From RFTU01 sp032122355 (GTDB taxonomy: Bacteria; Pseudomonadota; Gammaproteobacteria; Burkholderiales; Burkholderiaceae_C), in contig JAUMCS010000045.1 of NCBI GenBank assembly GCA_032122355.1, positions 1 through 33,405 on the forward strand: 33,405 nucleotides of DNA, in the 5' to 3' direction. Positions 26,608 to 33,405 of the stretch are shown here, piece after piece (positions within the stretch are counted from its first letter, which is position 1; each line of letters begins with the position of its first letter). The position numbers and the translations under genes are program-made. The notes beneath the pieces are model-generated. The model was not told where the DNA came from. It saw nothing but the letters and a program-made list of their open reading frames with translations, and ran no database searches.

Positions 26608-28017
26608 TCAAGGTGACATGGGTTTAGGATTACCCTCAAGCTGCCCATTGAGCAAGCGCTGCATGGGATTCGGCGGAACAAAACCATCCGTAGGCAAACT
26701 CGCATTGGGTGGCAAGGCCTTGACCATGCGCGGCGTAATGATGAACAACAACTCTGATCGGTCGGTTTGAAACTCGACACTTCGAAATAATGCGCCCAGT
26801 ACCGGTATATCGCCCAGCAGAGGAAATTTGCTGATGTTTTCGGTCACATTGTTTTTAATCAAACCCGCAATTGCGAGGGTTTGTCCATCGCGCAGCTGCA
26901 CGGTGGTCGATGCTCGGCGCGTCGTAAAGCTCGGCAAAACGCTGGTTGCACCCGCATTTGTTACAAATGGCGATCCGGTTTTGGTGATTTCTGAAACCTC
27001 CGGTGCCACACGCAGTTGCACCACATCATCATCTAAAACCAAGGGCGTAAACCTTAAGCCCACGCCAAACTCTTTTTCTTCCAGCGTAATGGTGGGTCGA
27101 CCTTCAGCGTTATCGCGTGCCACGGGAATAAACACCTTCCCCCCCGCTAAAAAGCTACCTTCCTGCCCACTCATGGCAATAATATTGGGCTCAGCCAACA
27201 CCTTAACCAAACCATCTTGCACTTTCGCATCAATCGTCACACTGCCATTCGGGCCCTTTGCACGCAAGCGCCCGAACACCTCTTGCAAACTGCTGGTGAG
27301 CATGGTGTAAGTCATAGAGCCTGCTGTGCGGCTTAAATCCAAGCTAATGCCAAACTGATCCAATAAACTGCGTGAAATCTCTGCTACTTTCACCTCTAAC
27401 ATCACTTGCTGGGGCTGGGCAATTTGCATTAAATTGACCACTCCCACATTGCCGTCTTTTTTGGTACCATCCTTAGATGAAGGAGCATGCATCATATGGC
27501 CAGCAAAAGCCTGAGCCAGGGCGAAAGCACGTTCTGCCTTGAGCACACTGCTCACAGTTCCACTCAGCACAATAGAATCGCCCGCTGCACGCACTTCGAT
27601 ATTTTTTTCTTGTGGCATAAATTCGCCCAACTGCTCCTTCAGCCCCGAAACATCGATACGAACATGAATATCCATCATCGTGGGTGGCGATCCCTTCATC
27701 CACATCATCAAATTGGTTTGCCCGCCATTTTTACCTAACACATACAGCTCGCGTGAACCCAGCAACATCACCTCTGCCACAGCGGGGTTAGCGACCGAAA
27801 CCCGCTCAACGGCTCGGGGCAGGGTCATCATTTGTGATTGACCGCTATAAATAACCCAAGTTTTTTGCTCAAGGTTATGGCTTTGGCTCATTGCATGTGC
27901 CCCCCCCAACACGCTCGCACACACCAAAGGCAGATGCGCCAAGCTATGTGCCGAAACGCCGCGCACTTGAGAACGCACCTGAAGCTTTCGTAACCAAGTG
28001 AACAATGGCTGACTCAT
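26608..28017 (-). CDS. rcpA: Tad pilus outer-membrane secretin RcpA (CpaC)
   Basis: RcpA forms the outer-membrane channel for the Flp pilus. After a long signal region (hydrophobic part ending SVLGGAHA) comes the pilus-secretin N-domain (VERVSVANPAVAEVMLLGSRELYVLGKNGGQTNL), a BON-like block (NIEVRAAGDSIVLSGTVSS) and the C-terminal secretin domain with VKVLAEPNIIAMSGQEGSFLAGG and LFIITPRMV. The longest quoted block is abbreviated in the findings. The start is uncertain: ATG 28017 (469 residues) has a poor ribosome binding site, a GTG at 28059 has AAGG eight bases upstream, and ATG 28104 overlaps rcpC. Confidence 0.9.
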   Translation of the reverse strand: MSQPLFTWLRKLQVRSQVRGVSAHSLAHLPLVCASVLGGAHAMSQSHNLEQKTWVIYSGQSQMMTLPRAVERVSVANPAVAEVMLLGSRELYVLGKNGGQTNLMMWMKGSPPTMMDIHVRIDVSGLKEQLGEFMPQEKNIEVRAAGDSIVLSGTVSSVLKAERAFALAQAFAGHMMHAPSSKDGTKKDGNVGVVNLMQIAQPQQVMLEVKVAEISRSLLDQFGISLDLSRTAGSMTYTMLTSSLQEVFGRLRAKGPNGSVTIDAKVQDGLVKVLAEPNIIAMSGQEGSFLAGGKVFIPVARDNAEGRPTITLEEKEFGVGLRFTPLVLDDDVVQLRVAPEVSEITKTGSPFVTNAGATSVLPSFTTRRASTTVQLRDGQTLAIAGLIKNNVTENISKFPLLGDIPVLGALFRSVEFQTDRSELLFIITPRMVKALPPNASLPTDGFVPPNPMQRLLNGQLEGNPKPMSP

Positions 28018-28090
28018 GGGCTTTAGGTCATGAATGAAATTCGTAATCAATTGCAACACAGTAAACACCTTATGAAAAATGGATGGATAT

Positions 28091-28912
28091 TTAAATATCG
28101 ACATAGCTGCGCGTAAGCCCGTGTATAACCTCGATGGACGTCGGTTTAAATACCTGCACTTTGACCTTCATCGGCTTAACAATGGCAACTGCTGCAGGGG
28201 TAGCGCGCCCCAGTCCTTTCAACAAATCGGCTTTATCGGCACCGGCAGTGGCCGCATTTATCTGATCAATCGGATTACGCAACACCAGGGATAAACTACC
28301 CACACTTCGGGCCAAATCCAACTTTTCAGCTTGCTCTGGGCTCACTTCTAAAGTCACCGCATTCGCCACCTTGGGAGTGTTATCGGGCCGGCTTGCATCC
28401 TGCGCCACGGCCAATACCAAAATGCGCTCCAACACAATTTTCGAAATCGATGCCGCACTATTTTGGCGTGCATCATCGGTGTAAGTGTTCACCATCACAT
28501 CGACCCAATTGCCTGGCAGGGCAAAGCCTGCCACGCCCATGACTTCATTCACCTTAACCGTTAAAGCCCGCTTGCCTGGCGCAATTACCGCTGACAGCCC
28601 TCCCATGGCGCCAGGTGCAGCCAGCTTGATGGCTAAAACGGGTTCACCTCGTGAAACACTGGTGCGCAACACCCGACCATCCAATGCAGCAGCTACGGTT
28701 TGTGCACCCTCGGGTAATGCACCCAAAGGCCAGCGTATCGTGCTCAGCATCGTGGCATCCAGTGGCGTACCAGAAGGCACATCACGTGTAGCCACTACCA
28801 ACTCGGTATGCTCTCCGGCTTGTGCCTGCATCCACCGTGCGGCCATCACCACTGCGGCGAGACCAGCCAACAAGGCCAGCGCCAAAACCATCAAAGGACG
28901 TGTATTTTTCAT
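28091..28912 (-). CDS. rcpC: Tad pilus assembly protein RcpC (CpaB)
   Basis: This 273-residue protein has one N-terminal membrane segment (7-28) and a SAF domain at about 38-100 (VVATRDVPSGTPLDATML), followed by the CpaB C-terminal domain with GKRALTVKVNEVMGVAGF and PGNWVDVMV. RcpC/CpaB is periplasmic and works with the secretin. AGGA lies seven bases before the ATG. A perfect 14-base AT-rich palindrome, GATATTTAAATATC, spans its stop codon (28086-28099). Confidence 0.92.
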   Translation of the reverse strand: MKNTRPLMVLALALLAGLAAVVMAARWMQAQAGEHTELVVATRDVPSGTPLDATMLSTIRWPLGALPEGAQTVAAALDGRVLRTSVSRGEPVLAIKLAAPGAMGGLSAVIAPGKRALTVKVNEVMGVAGFALPGNWVDVMVNTYTDDARQNSAASISKIVLERILVLAVAQDASRPDNTPKVANAVTLEVSPEQAEKLDLARSVGSLSLVLRNPIDQINAATAGADKADLLKGLGRATPAAVAIVKPMKVKVQVFKPTSIEVIHGLTRSYVDI

Positions 28913-29038
28913 GGCAATTCCTATGTATTACATGTGCTCATCCAACCCAAGCTCTAAGCATGGCTTAACCGGAATTTGCGTGGGCTGAGCCCAGTCAAAG
29001 ACCGTCGTTTTATGAGGAACAAACCCAATCCAGATTGA

Positions 29039-29593
29039 TTAAAACCACCATATTGGCAACAGCCCATAACCCACACCGGCATATAGCGCTAGGGTTCCTA
29101 TGGCAATGGCAACGGCATACGGCAGTGGCTGTGCGCTGAGCGCTTGCTCCTGTGCGGAGCTAAAATCACCACACAGCACTCCCCATAACCTATCTCGCTG
29201 AGCTGGGATAACCAAACTGCACATCGCCAACACGCCACCGGCCATTAATGTCAGCGCCAGCAAGGGCACAACCAACAATGGCCCTGAGTAGGCTGCCAAA
29301 ATGCTCAACAACTTGGCATCACCTGCACCAAATACACGCCGTTGCCAAAGCAAAAAAGTCAAGCACAACATCAGCGCTGTTGAAGCAAAAGATGCACCCA
29401 CCCCTTGGGCACCTGGTAATTGTGGATGAAGAAAATGCAAGCCGGCCGGAGCCCATGCCTGCCACCCCAGTGCCACGACCCAAGCCGCCGCTAACAAGCT
29501 ATTAGAGATACGCCTTGAACGCCAATCGCCACAAACCGCGATACCTAACAAGCCCACACTGGCCACCAAAGCCATCAGTGTCGAAACATTCAT
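29039..29593 (-). CDS. tadV: Flp prepilin peptidase TadV (CpaA)
   Basis: This 184-residue integral membrane aspartic peptidase of the A24 family cleaves Flp and the TadE-type prepilins. Both active-site aspartates are present: Asp23 in CGDWRSRRI and Asp92 in GAGDAK (89-94). It lacks the N-methylase domain of PilD, as TadV proteins do. A GTG at 29599 is in frame, but AGAGGAA six bases before the ATG at 29593 decides the start. It is separated from flp by a terminator-like hairpin and from rcpC by a 126-base gap that holds only a small TGGGCT-G-AGCCCA inverted repeat (28981-28993). Confidence 0.92.
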   Translation of the reverse strand: MNVSTLMALVASVGLLGIAVCGDWRSRRISNSLLAAAWVVALGWQAWAPAGLHFLHPQLPGAQGVGASFASTALMLCLTFLLWQRRVFGAGDAKLLSILAAYSGPLLVVPLLALTLMAGGVLAMCSLVIPAQRDRLWGVLCGDFSSAQEQALSAQPLPYAVAIAIGTLALYAGVGYGLLPIWWF

Positions 29594-29609
29594 TGACACT
29601 TCCTCTCAT

Positions 29610-29648
29610 AAAAAAATAGAGGGCTCAACCCTGATGGGGCGGCCCTCT
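29610..29648 (-). terminator. Terminator-like hairpin between flp and tadV
   Basis: On the minus strand AGAGGGC (29648-29642) pairs perfectly with GCCCTCT (29624-29618) across a 17-base loop and is followed by A-TTTTTTT (29617-29610). This is a rho-independent terminator layout located after the pilin gene and inside the Tad operon. Partial termination here would give much more flp mRNA than machine mRNA. The large loop may make it weaker than a typical terminator. Confidence 0.65.
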
Positions 29649-29709
29649 TACATCGATTACCTGCTGACTTACTTAGCCATCAGGCTTGCGACCATCTATC
29701 AATGTGGAA

Positions 29710-29880
29710 TTAAACCGCATTCAATTGAGTAGCGACCTGGTTGAAAAGACCATCTAATGCGGTTCCCAGCGCGGTTGCACCTACCGTGATACCAACAGCT
29801 ATCAAAGCAGCCAATAACCCATACTCAATGGCAGAGGCAGCATCTTCTTCGCGAAAAAATTGTTGAATGGTTGCAAACAT
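29710..29880 (-). CDS. flp: Flp-type major pilin
   Basis: This 56-residue prepilin begins MFATIQQFFREEDAASAIEYGLL. Processing by TadV would fall between Ala14 and Ala15, giving the mature start ASAIEY with the conserved Glu(+5) and Tyr(+6), then a hydrophobic helix and a short C-terminus ending LNAV. The residue before the cut is alanine in place of the usual glycine. The frame extends to 29943, but AAGGA eight bases before the ATG at 29880 decides the start. It is the first gene of the Tad operon. Confidence 0.93.
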   Translation of the reverse strand: MFATIQQFFREEDAASAIEYGLLAALIAVGITVGATALGTALDGLFNQVATQLNAV

Positions 29881-30164
29881 GAGTCTTATCCTTCCCTTTG
29901 AATGACAGAACAATGAGCGTTTAGGGCTTTTCAATAAAGGCACACACGCTTTCGATATCCAGTGCCCGTGAGCACCAGAGCTTTTAGTTTGCTAAAAAAT
30001 CAGTTTGAATGCCAGCGTTTTTTTGAGGTTCATTGCGCCAGCGCAACAGCATCATTTATCATGATTTCAATGAAAAGGCCATGATTGAACTGGCGCTACC
30101 CCCTAGCCAAAATTCGAATAATTACGATAAAATCAAAGCTAAATAAATCATCATGGAGAGAAAA
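29881..30164. other. Intergenic region between flp and the divergent exported-protein gene
   Basis: This 284-base gap must hold the Tad operon promoter (minus) and that of the gene at 30165 (plus). I see no clear promoter for flp. On plus, TAGCCA (30104-30109), 18 bases and TAAAAT (30128-30133) is a weak candidate. TTGCGC-CA-GCGCAA (30033-30046) is a perfect inverted repeat, and GCCAGCG recurs at 30011-30017 and 30037-30043, with CTGGCGC at 30090-30096; these could be binding sites of a regulator. Confidence 0.4.
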
Positions 30165-30770
30165 ATGCCAACATCTCCGATCGCATCTACCTGTTTTTCT
30201 GCCTCAGCCTTAGCTAAAGTATTTTTGGGCATATTATTCAGTCTCAGTTACCCCCTCATGGCTCAGGGGTTAAACATAGCCAACACGCATATTTTGTCGA
30301 TTCAACAAGGATCCTATCTTTCTGATCGTATGCGTGGCTTAACCTACTCTGGGTTTGAACTTCAGGATGGCTCTTGGCAATCCTATGCCAAGTTTTACAA
30401 AGTTCGATGGACAGACACCTCCTTACTACTTTTAACCCAAGCAACACCTCGTTTGGGTCTCATTTGGGGCTTCAGTACCGGTGAGCAATCACGCCGACAC
30501 CAAATTGACCCTAGCATCAAAATTGGGTTTCATTACCTGCATCCTTTGGCCAAACAATCCTATATAACAACCAACTTTCAATACAAATTTGGTGGCCGCT
30601 TGCATGAATCAGCCTGTACAGCCGAGTACGGAGAATTGATGGGTACTCACCAAGTCAATTGCCGCTTAGCTCACACGCCCCTATCACCTGAAGCGACCCT
30701 AACTTACCTCATGAATGAAAAGCCCGCCGACCTGTACAACTTCCAAATCAAGTGGAATATTCCTTTCTGA
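30165..30770 (+). CDS. Exported, probably barrel-forming protein, unrecognised
   Basis: The 201-residue protein has a signal peptide (hydrophobic VFLGILFSLSYPLMA, cleavage before QGLN) and a mature part of alternating polar and aromatic strands ending in IPF, in line with an outer-membrane barrel of about eight strands. Two cysteines (in ESACTAEYG and HQVNCRLAH) could form a disulfide. I do not recognise the family. The ATG at 30165 has GGAGAG a few bases upstream; the ATG at 30153 has none. It is divergent from flp and converges on metH1 20 bases away. Confidence 0.75.
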   Translation: MPTSPIASTCFSASALAKVFLGILFSLSYPLMAQGLNIANTHILSIQQGSYLSDRMRGLTYSGFELQDGSWQSYAKFYKVRWTDTSLLLLTQATPRLGLIWGFSTGEQSRRHQIDPSIKIGFHYLHPLAKQSYITTNFQYKFGGRLHESACTAEYGELMGTHQVNCRLAHTPLSPEATLTYLMNEKPADLYNFQIKWNIPF

Positions 30771-30790
30771 AGAATATATCCTTTGAAGGG

Positions 30791-31843
30791 CTAGATCGGG
30801 TTATCAGAACTAGGAAAAATGCCCCTTGCACAACATCGAGGCTGATAACGCCCGACCTTCTGGGCAATCGCTGCAATATGTTCAGGAGTGGTACCACAGC
30901 ATCCCCCGACAATATTCAAAAAGCCTTCCTGAGCGAAACCCTCCAGCAAATTTGAGGTAACCTCTGGGGTTTCATCAAACCCTGTTTCACTCATGGGGTT
31001 AGGTAAACCTGCGTTAGGGTAGCAACTGATAAACGTATCGCTAGCTGCTTTGGCGAGTTCTTCAATATATGGCCGCATTAACGTGGCCCCCAAAGCGCAA
31101 TTCAAACCCACCGCAATCGGCCGTGCATGCTGAACTGAATGCCAAAACGCTGTCACGGTTTGGCCTGAAAGTATACGCCCCGAAGCATCGGTAACCGTAC
31201 CTGACAAAATCACAGGCAGCCGCTCCCCCGTTTCTTCCATCAGTTCATCCAGGGCAAAAATGGCGGCTTTGGCATTCAAGGTATCAAAAATCGTTTCTAC
31301 CAAAAACACATCTACGCCTCCGGCTAACAGCCCTTGCGCCTGCTCGCGGTAAGCCAAACGTAACTGCTCAAACGTCACATTACGTGCGCCCGGATCATTC
31401 ACATCGGGTGAAATACTCGCTGTTCGTGGAGTAGGCCCCAAAGCGCCAGCGACCCAACGGGGCTTATCAACCGTTGCCACGGCATCCACTGCCGCACGTG
31501 CAATGCGTGCAGCTTCGACATTCATCTCATAGGCCAAATGGGCGAGGCCGTAATCTTCTTGCGCGATAGAAGTTGCACCAAATGTATTCGTTTCAATCAA
31601 ATCAGCACCCGCGGCCAGATACTGATCATGAATTTCCCGAATCACGGCTGGGCGCGTTAATTGCAATAACTCATTATTGCCTTTCACATCTTGATTCAGA
31701 TCGGCGAATCGACTGCCACGATAATCGGCCTCCGATAACTTATAACGCTGAATCATCGTCCCCATCGCGCCATCGATAATCACAATGCGCTGCAACAAAG
31801 TGGGTAACAAATTTTGCGCTCGGGTGTATTGAATCGTTCTCAT
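30791..31843 (-). CDS. metH1: Methionine synthase, homocysteine-binding domain only (split MetH)
   Basis: The 350-residue protein matches only the N-terminal homocysteine S-methyltransferase domain of cobalamin-dependent MetH, which is about 1,200 residues in Escherichia coli. The zinc ligands are present: Cys249 in GLNCALG and Cys315/Cys316 in GGCCGTTP. DGAMGTMIQ (24-32) and ETNTFGAT (84-91) are standard blocks. In many Burkholderiales MetH is split in two genes; the folate, cobalamin and activation domains are not within this window. The Shine-Dalgarno is poor. It follows the DUF3108 gene by 18 bases. Confidence 0.92.
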   Translation of the reverse strand: MRTIQYTRAQNLLPTLLQRIVIIDGAMGTMIQRYKLSEADYRGSRFADLNQDVKGNNELLQLTRPAVIREIHDQYLAAGADLIETNTFGATSIAQEDYGLAHLAYEMNVEAARIARAAVDAVATVDKPRWVAGALGPTPRTASISPDVNDPGARNVTFEQLRLAYREQAQGLLAGGVDVFLVETIFDTLNAKAAIFALDELMEETGERLPVILSGTVTDASGRILSGQTVTAFWHSVQHARPIAVGLNCALGATLMRPYIEELAKAASDTFISCYPNAGLPNPMSETGFDETPEVTSNLLEGFAQEGFLNIVGGCCGTTPEHIAAIAQKVGRYQPRCCARGIFPSSDNPI

Positions 31844-31861
31844 AACAAGGAATTATAAACC

Positions 31862-32890
31862 CTATTCAAAAACCATTTGCATACTATCCCTTACCCCCCA
31901 ATAACCCAGCTGCATGCGCATCGGCAAATGCTGCCGCTGCGGGTTGAGCCACACCTGCACCTCAGCGTCGTAAAGCCGCTTTGCTTTTCGTACCAAATAA
32001 GCCTGATCGGGTGAGTAAGACTGCAACTCAAACTCCCATACATCCGCCTCACCTCGTGTGCCCACCACCCACAACACGGTTTGACTACCTACTTTGCGCT
32101 GATCTGGGCTGCCATTAAGCACCGCTCCCAGCTGCAGCAACCAAGTTAAACGATCCTGACTGGCCGCCACCCAAGCCTGTGATGCTGTTGTAGCGGAAAA
32201 ACTCACCAAACCATTTTCTGGCTGAAAGTTGGCGGCTTGCGCCTGCCGCCCTTTACCCTTTGATACATAGCGTTGCGGCGCAATGCCCAAACCATCAATC
32301 TGACCTTGACTATGCCAGTCCAAGGTTGTATCTTTTTTGCGAGTTTTCTCGGTCGAATTTTCCTTATCAAAATCAGCCTGAACATGGAGCTCATATTGGC
32401 CTTGATGATGGTGCCAATGCAATTTTCCGGTTCCCCACAGCCCAGCACGCTCCACCTGCAACACCAACTCTGTGGGTTCAGCCATGACAGTTGCATAATG
32501 TGGAACTGCATAACTGGATGTCGCTTGGGCGACCTCTATCGGCGGGGCATGATTTAGCCCAGAACCTTGCTCAACTGGGGGTGCTGTAGGTACGACAGGT
32601 GGGGCTAATGCATCCTGAGTATATTCACTCAACACACCGGCCTTAAACTGAGACAATGACGGCACGGAATCGGGTGCAATTTCTTTTCGGAAATGCATAG
32701 GCCGAGGCGGCGAATCCCAGCGCAACTGCATGGTTTGCTGATGCGCCAAAGTAATGGGCGCAATCCCCTGCATCCCAGCATCAATGACCAGCAGATGCAG
32801 GCAAACCACCACAAAAAAGCAGATCACTCCCTTCTTCCACCTTTTTGAGCGAGCATGGAGAGCAGAGCCAAGATCAAAAAAATTCCACAT
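31862..32890 (-). CDS. DUF3108-type membrane-anchored protein
   Basis: The 342-residue protein has a basic N-terminus and one membrane segment (about 20-40), a proline-rich linker (PPVVPTAPPVEQG), and a periplasmic beta-rich domain ending SMQMVFE that resembles DUF3108. The function is unknown. DUF3108 genes lie near phaM and purN in several betaproteobacteria, as I recall the family context. It is divergent from phaM across a 90-base gap where I see no convincing promoter. Confidence 0.78.
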   Translation of the reverse strand: MWNFFDLGSALHARSKRWKKGVICFFVVVCLHLLVIDAGMQGIAPITLAHQQTMQLRWDSPPRPMHFRKEIAPDSVPSLSQFKAGVLSEYTQDALAPPVVPTAPPVEQGSGLNHAPPIEVAQATSSYAVPHYATVMAEPTELVLQVERAGLWGTGKLHWHHHQGQYELHVQADFDKENSTEKTRKKDTTLDWHSQGQIDGLGIAPQRYVSKGKGRQAQAANFQPENGLVSFSATTASQAWVAASQDRLTWLLQLGAVLNGSPDQRKVGSQTVLWVVGTRGEADVWEFELQSYSPDQAYLVRKAKRLYDAEVQVWLNPQRQHLPMRMQLGYWGVRDSMQMVFE

Positions 32891-32980
32891 AAACGATCAA
32901 TTCAGGTTCACAATACAATCTCGCACGCAAGCTATTTCTACTAAAAATAAGTTCTCAGTCCAACGCTGGGAGTTATGCCC

Positions 32981-33405
32981 ATGTCAAACCCTGAATTCTT
33001 CTCGAAAATTATGAGCAATATCGATTTTTTTCAAAATCTTTTTAAGAATACGCCCCCTAGCATGACTGCTTTAGGTTCCTGGGTAACACCAACCCTTGAC
33101 TCAGAAGAAATCAACAAACGCATACAAGAGCTCAAAATCGTACAATTTTGGCTTGAGCAAAATGCGCGGCTATTAACCAGTACCATTCAAGCGTTGGAAG
33201 TGCAAAAGCTCACCCTCGCCACTCTACAAAGCATGAATATTGCCGGTACCACCCCCCATTTTGGTGGCACAGCTGAACCCGCCGATAAGGCGCCCTCCTC
33301 GGAATCGGCCCCTCAAGCCACACCCGACCCCCTACAATGGTGGGGCGCTCTGACACAGCAATTCACTCAAATTGCAGCGCAAGCCATGCAAGAAAGTGTT
33401 TCAGC
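32981..33405 (+). CDS. phaM: PhaM-like polyhydroxyalkanoate granule protein, N-terminal part (cut by window edge)
   Basis: 141 codons are visible. The conserved PhaM-type block runs from about 33 to 85: WVTPTLDSEEINKRI, then LKIVQFWLEQN and a helical TIQALEVQKLTLATL, likely a coiled coil. A Pro/Ala/Ser-rich linker follows. In Ralstonia eutropha PhaM activates PHA synthase PhaC1 and links granules to the nucleoid through a basic C-terminal tail, which would lie past the window end. GGGAG (32968-32972) stands eight bases before the ATG at 32981; the in-frame ATG at 32975 is too close to it. Confidence 0.85.
   Translation, partial: MSNPEFFSKIMSNIDFFQNLFKNTPPSMTALGSWVTPTLDSEEINKRIQELKIVQFWLEQNARLLTSTIQALEVQKLTLATLQSMNIAGTTPHFGGTAEPADKAPSSESAPQATPDPLQWWGALTQQFTQIAAQAMQESVS

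Noticed and set aside
29990..30030. Sigma54 promoter for flp (TGGCAT element on the minus strand)
   Set aside because: No GC-containing -12 element lies at the required spacing.
32891..32980. Divergent promoters between the DUF3108 gene and phaM
   Set aside because: No pair of -35/-10 hexamers with acceptable spacing could be found by eye on either strand.
1..33405. CRISPR arrays, insertion sequences, tRNA or rRNA genes
   Set aside because: I saw no regular direct repeats, transposase reading frames with terminal repeats, cloverleaf sequences or rRNA sequence anywhere in the window.

Overview
The window reads as chromosomal DNA of a betaproteobacterium, most likely a Burkholderiales member of moderate GC content. 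This rests on the mix of genes: a PhaM-like polyhydroxyalkanoate granule protein beside a DUF3108 protein, a stand-alone homocysteine-methyltransferase half of MetH, the MaeB malic enzyme/phosphotransacetylase fusion, and a widespread-type Tad pilus island. I cannot name a genus. I see no tRNA, rRNA, insertion sequence, prophage or CRISPR array, and no gene-free stretch exceeds 300 bases.

Layout. (1) 1-3725, minus strand: the str operon rpsL-rpsG-fusA-tuf (tuf is cut by the window edge), with a sigma70-like promoter between it and the upstream maeB gene (3918-6230). (2) 6334-10431, plus strand: a tight run of a membrane PAS histidine kinase, an aryl-CoA ligase of the 2-aminobenzoate-CoA ligase type, and a Rid-family protein lacking the usual arginine; no response regulator is present. 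(3) 10440-16335, minus strand: housekeeping and stress genes LOG-family hydrolase, terC, pirin, MAPEG protein, htpX, pgk and a beta-class GST. htpX has what looks like a sigma32 (heat shock) promoter. (4) 16472-19496, plus strand: a large CGGGGS lipoprotein and a putative outer-membrane barrel protein whose ribosome binding site and start codon sit inside the lipoprotein gene's rho-independent terminator. (5) 19503-29880, minus strand: a nearly complete Tad/Flp pilus operon in the order flp, tadV, rcpC, rcpA, small lipoprotein, tadG-like, tadE, tadE/F-like, tadZ, tadA, tadB, tadC. Several genes are joined by four-base ATGA overlaps, and a terminator-like hairpin separates flp from the rest. 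(6) 30165-33405: a second putative exported barrel protein (plus), then metH1 and a DUF3108 gene (minus), and the start of phaM (plus, cut by the window edge).

How it works together. The Tad genes encode one envelope-spanning machine: Flp is the pilin, TadV its peptidase, RcpA the secretin, RcpC its periplasmic partner, TadA/B/C the motor and platform, TadZ the positioning ATPase, and the TadE/G-like proteins minor pilins. TadD is not present here. Both flanks of the Tad island carry unrecognised exported, probably barrel-forming proteins, so that neighbourhood is the most likely place for undescribed envelope biology. The regulatory reads (sigma32 site, terminator/start overlap, operator-like inverted repeats) come directly from the sequence but have not been tested.
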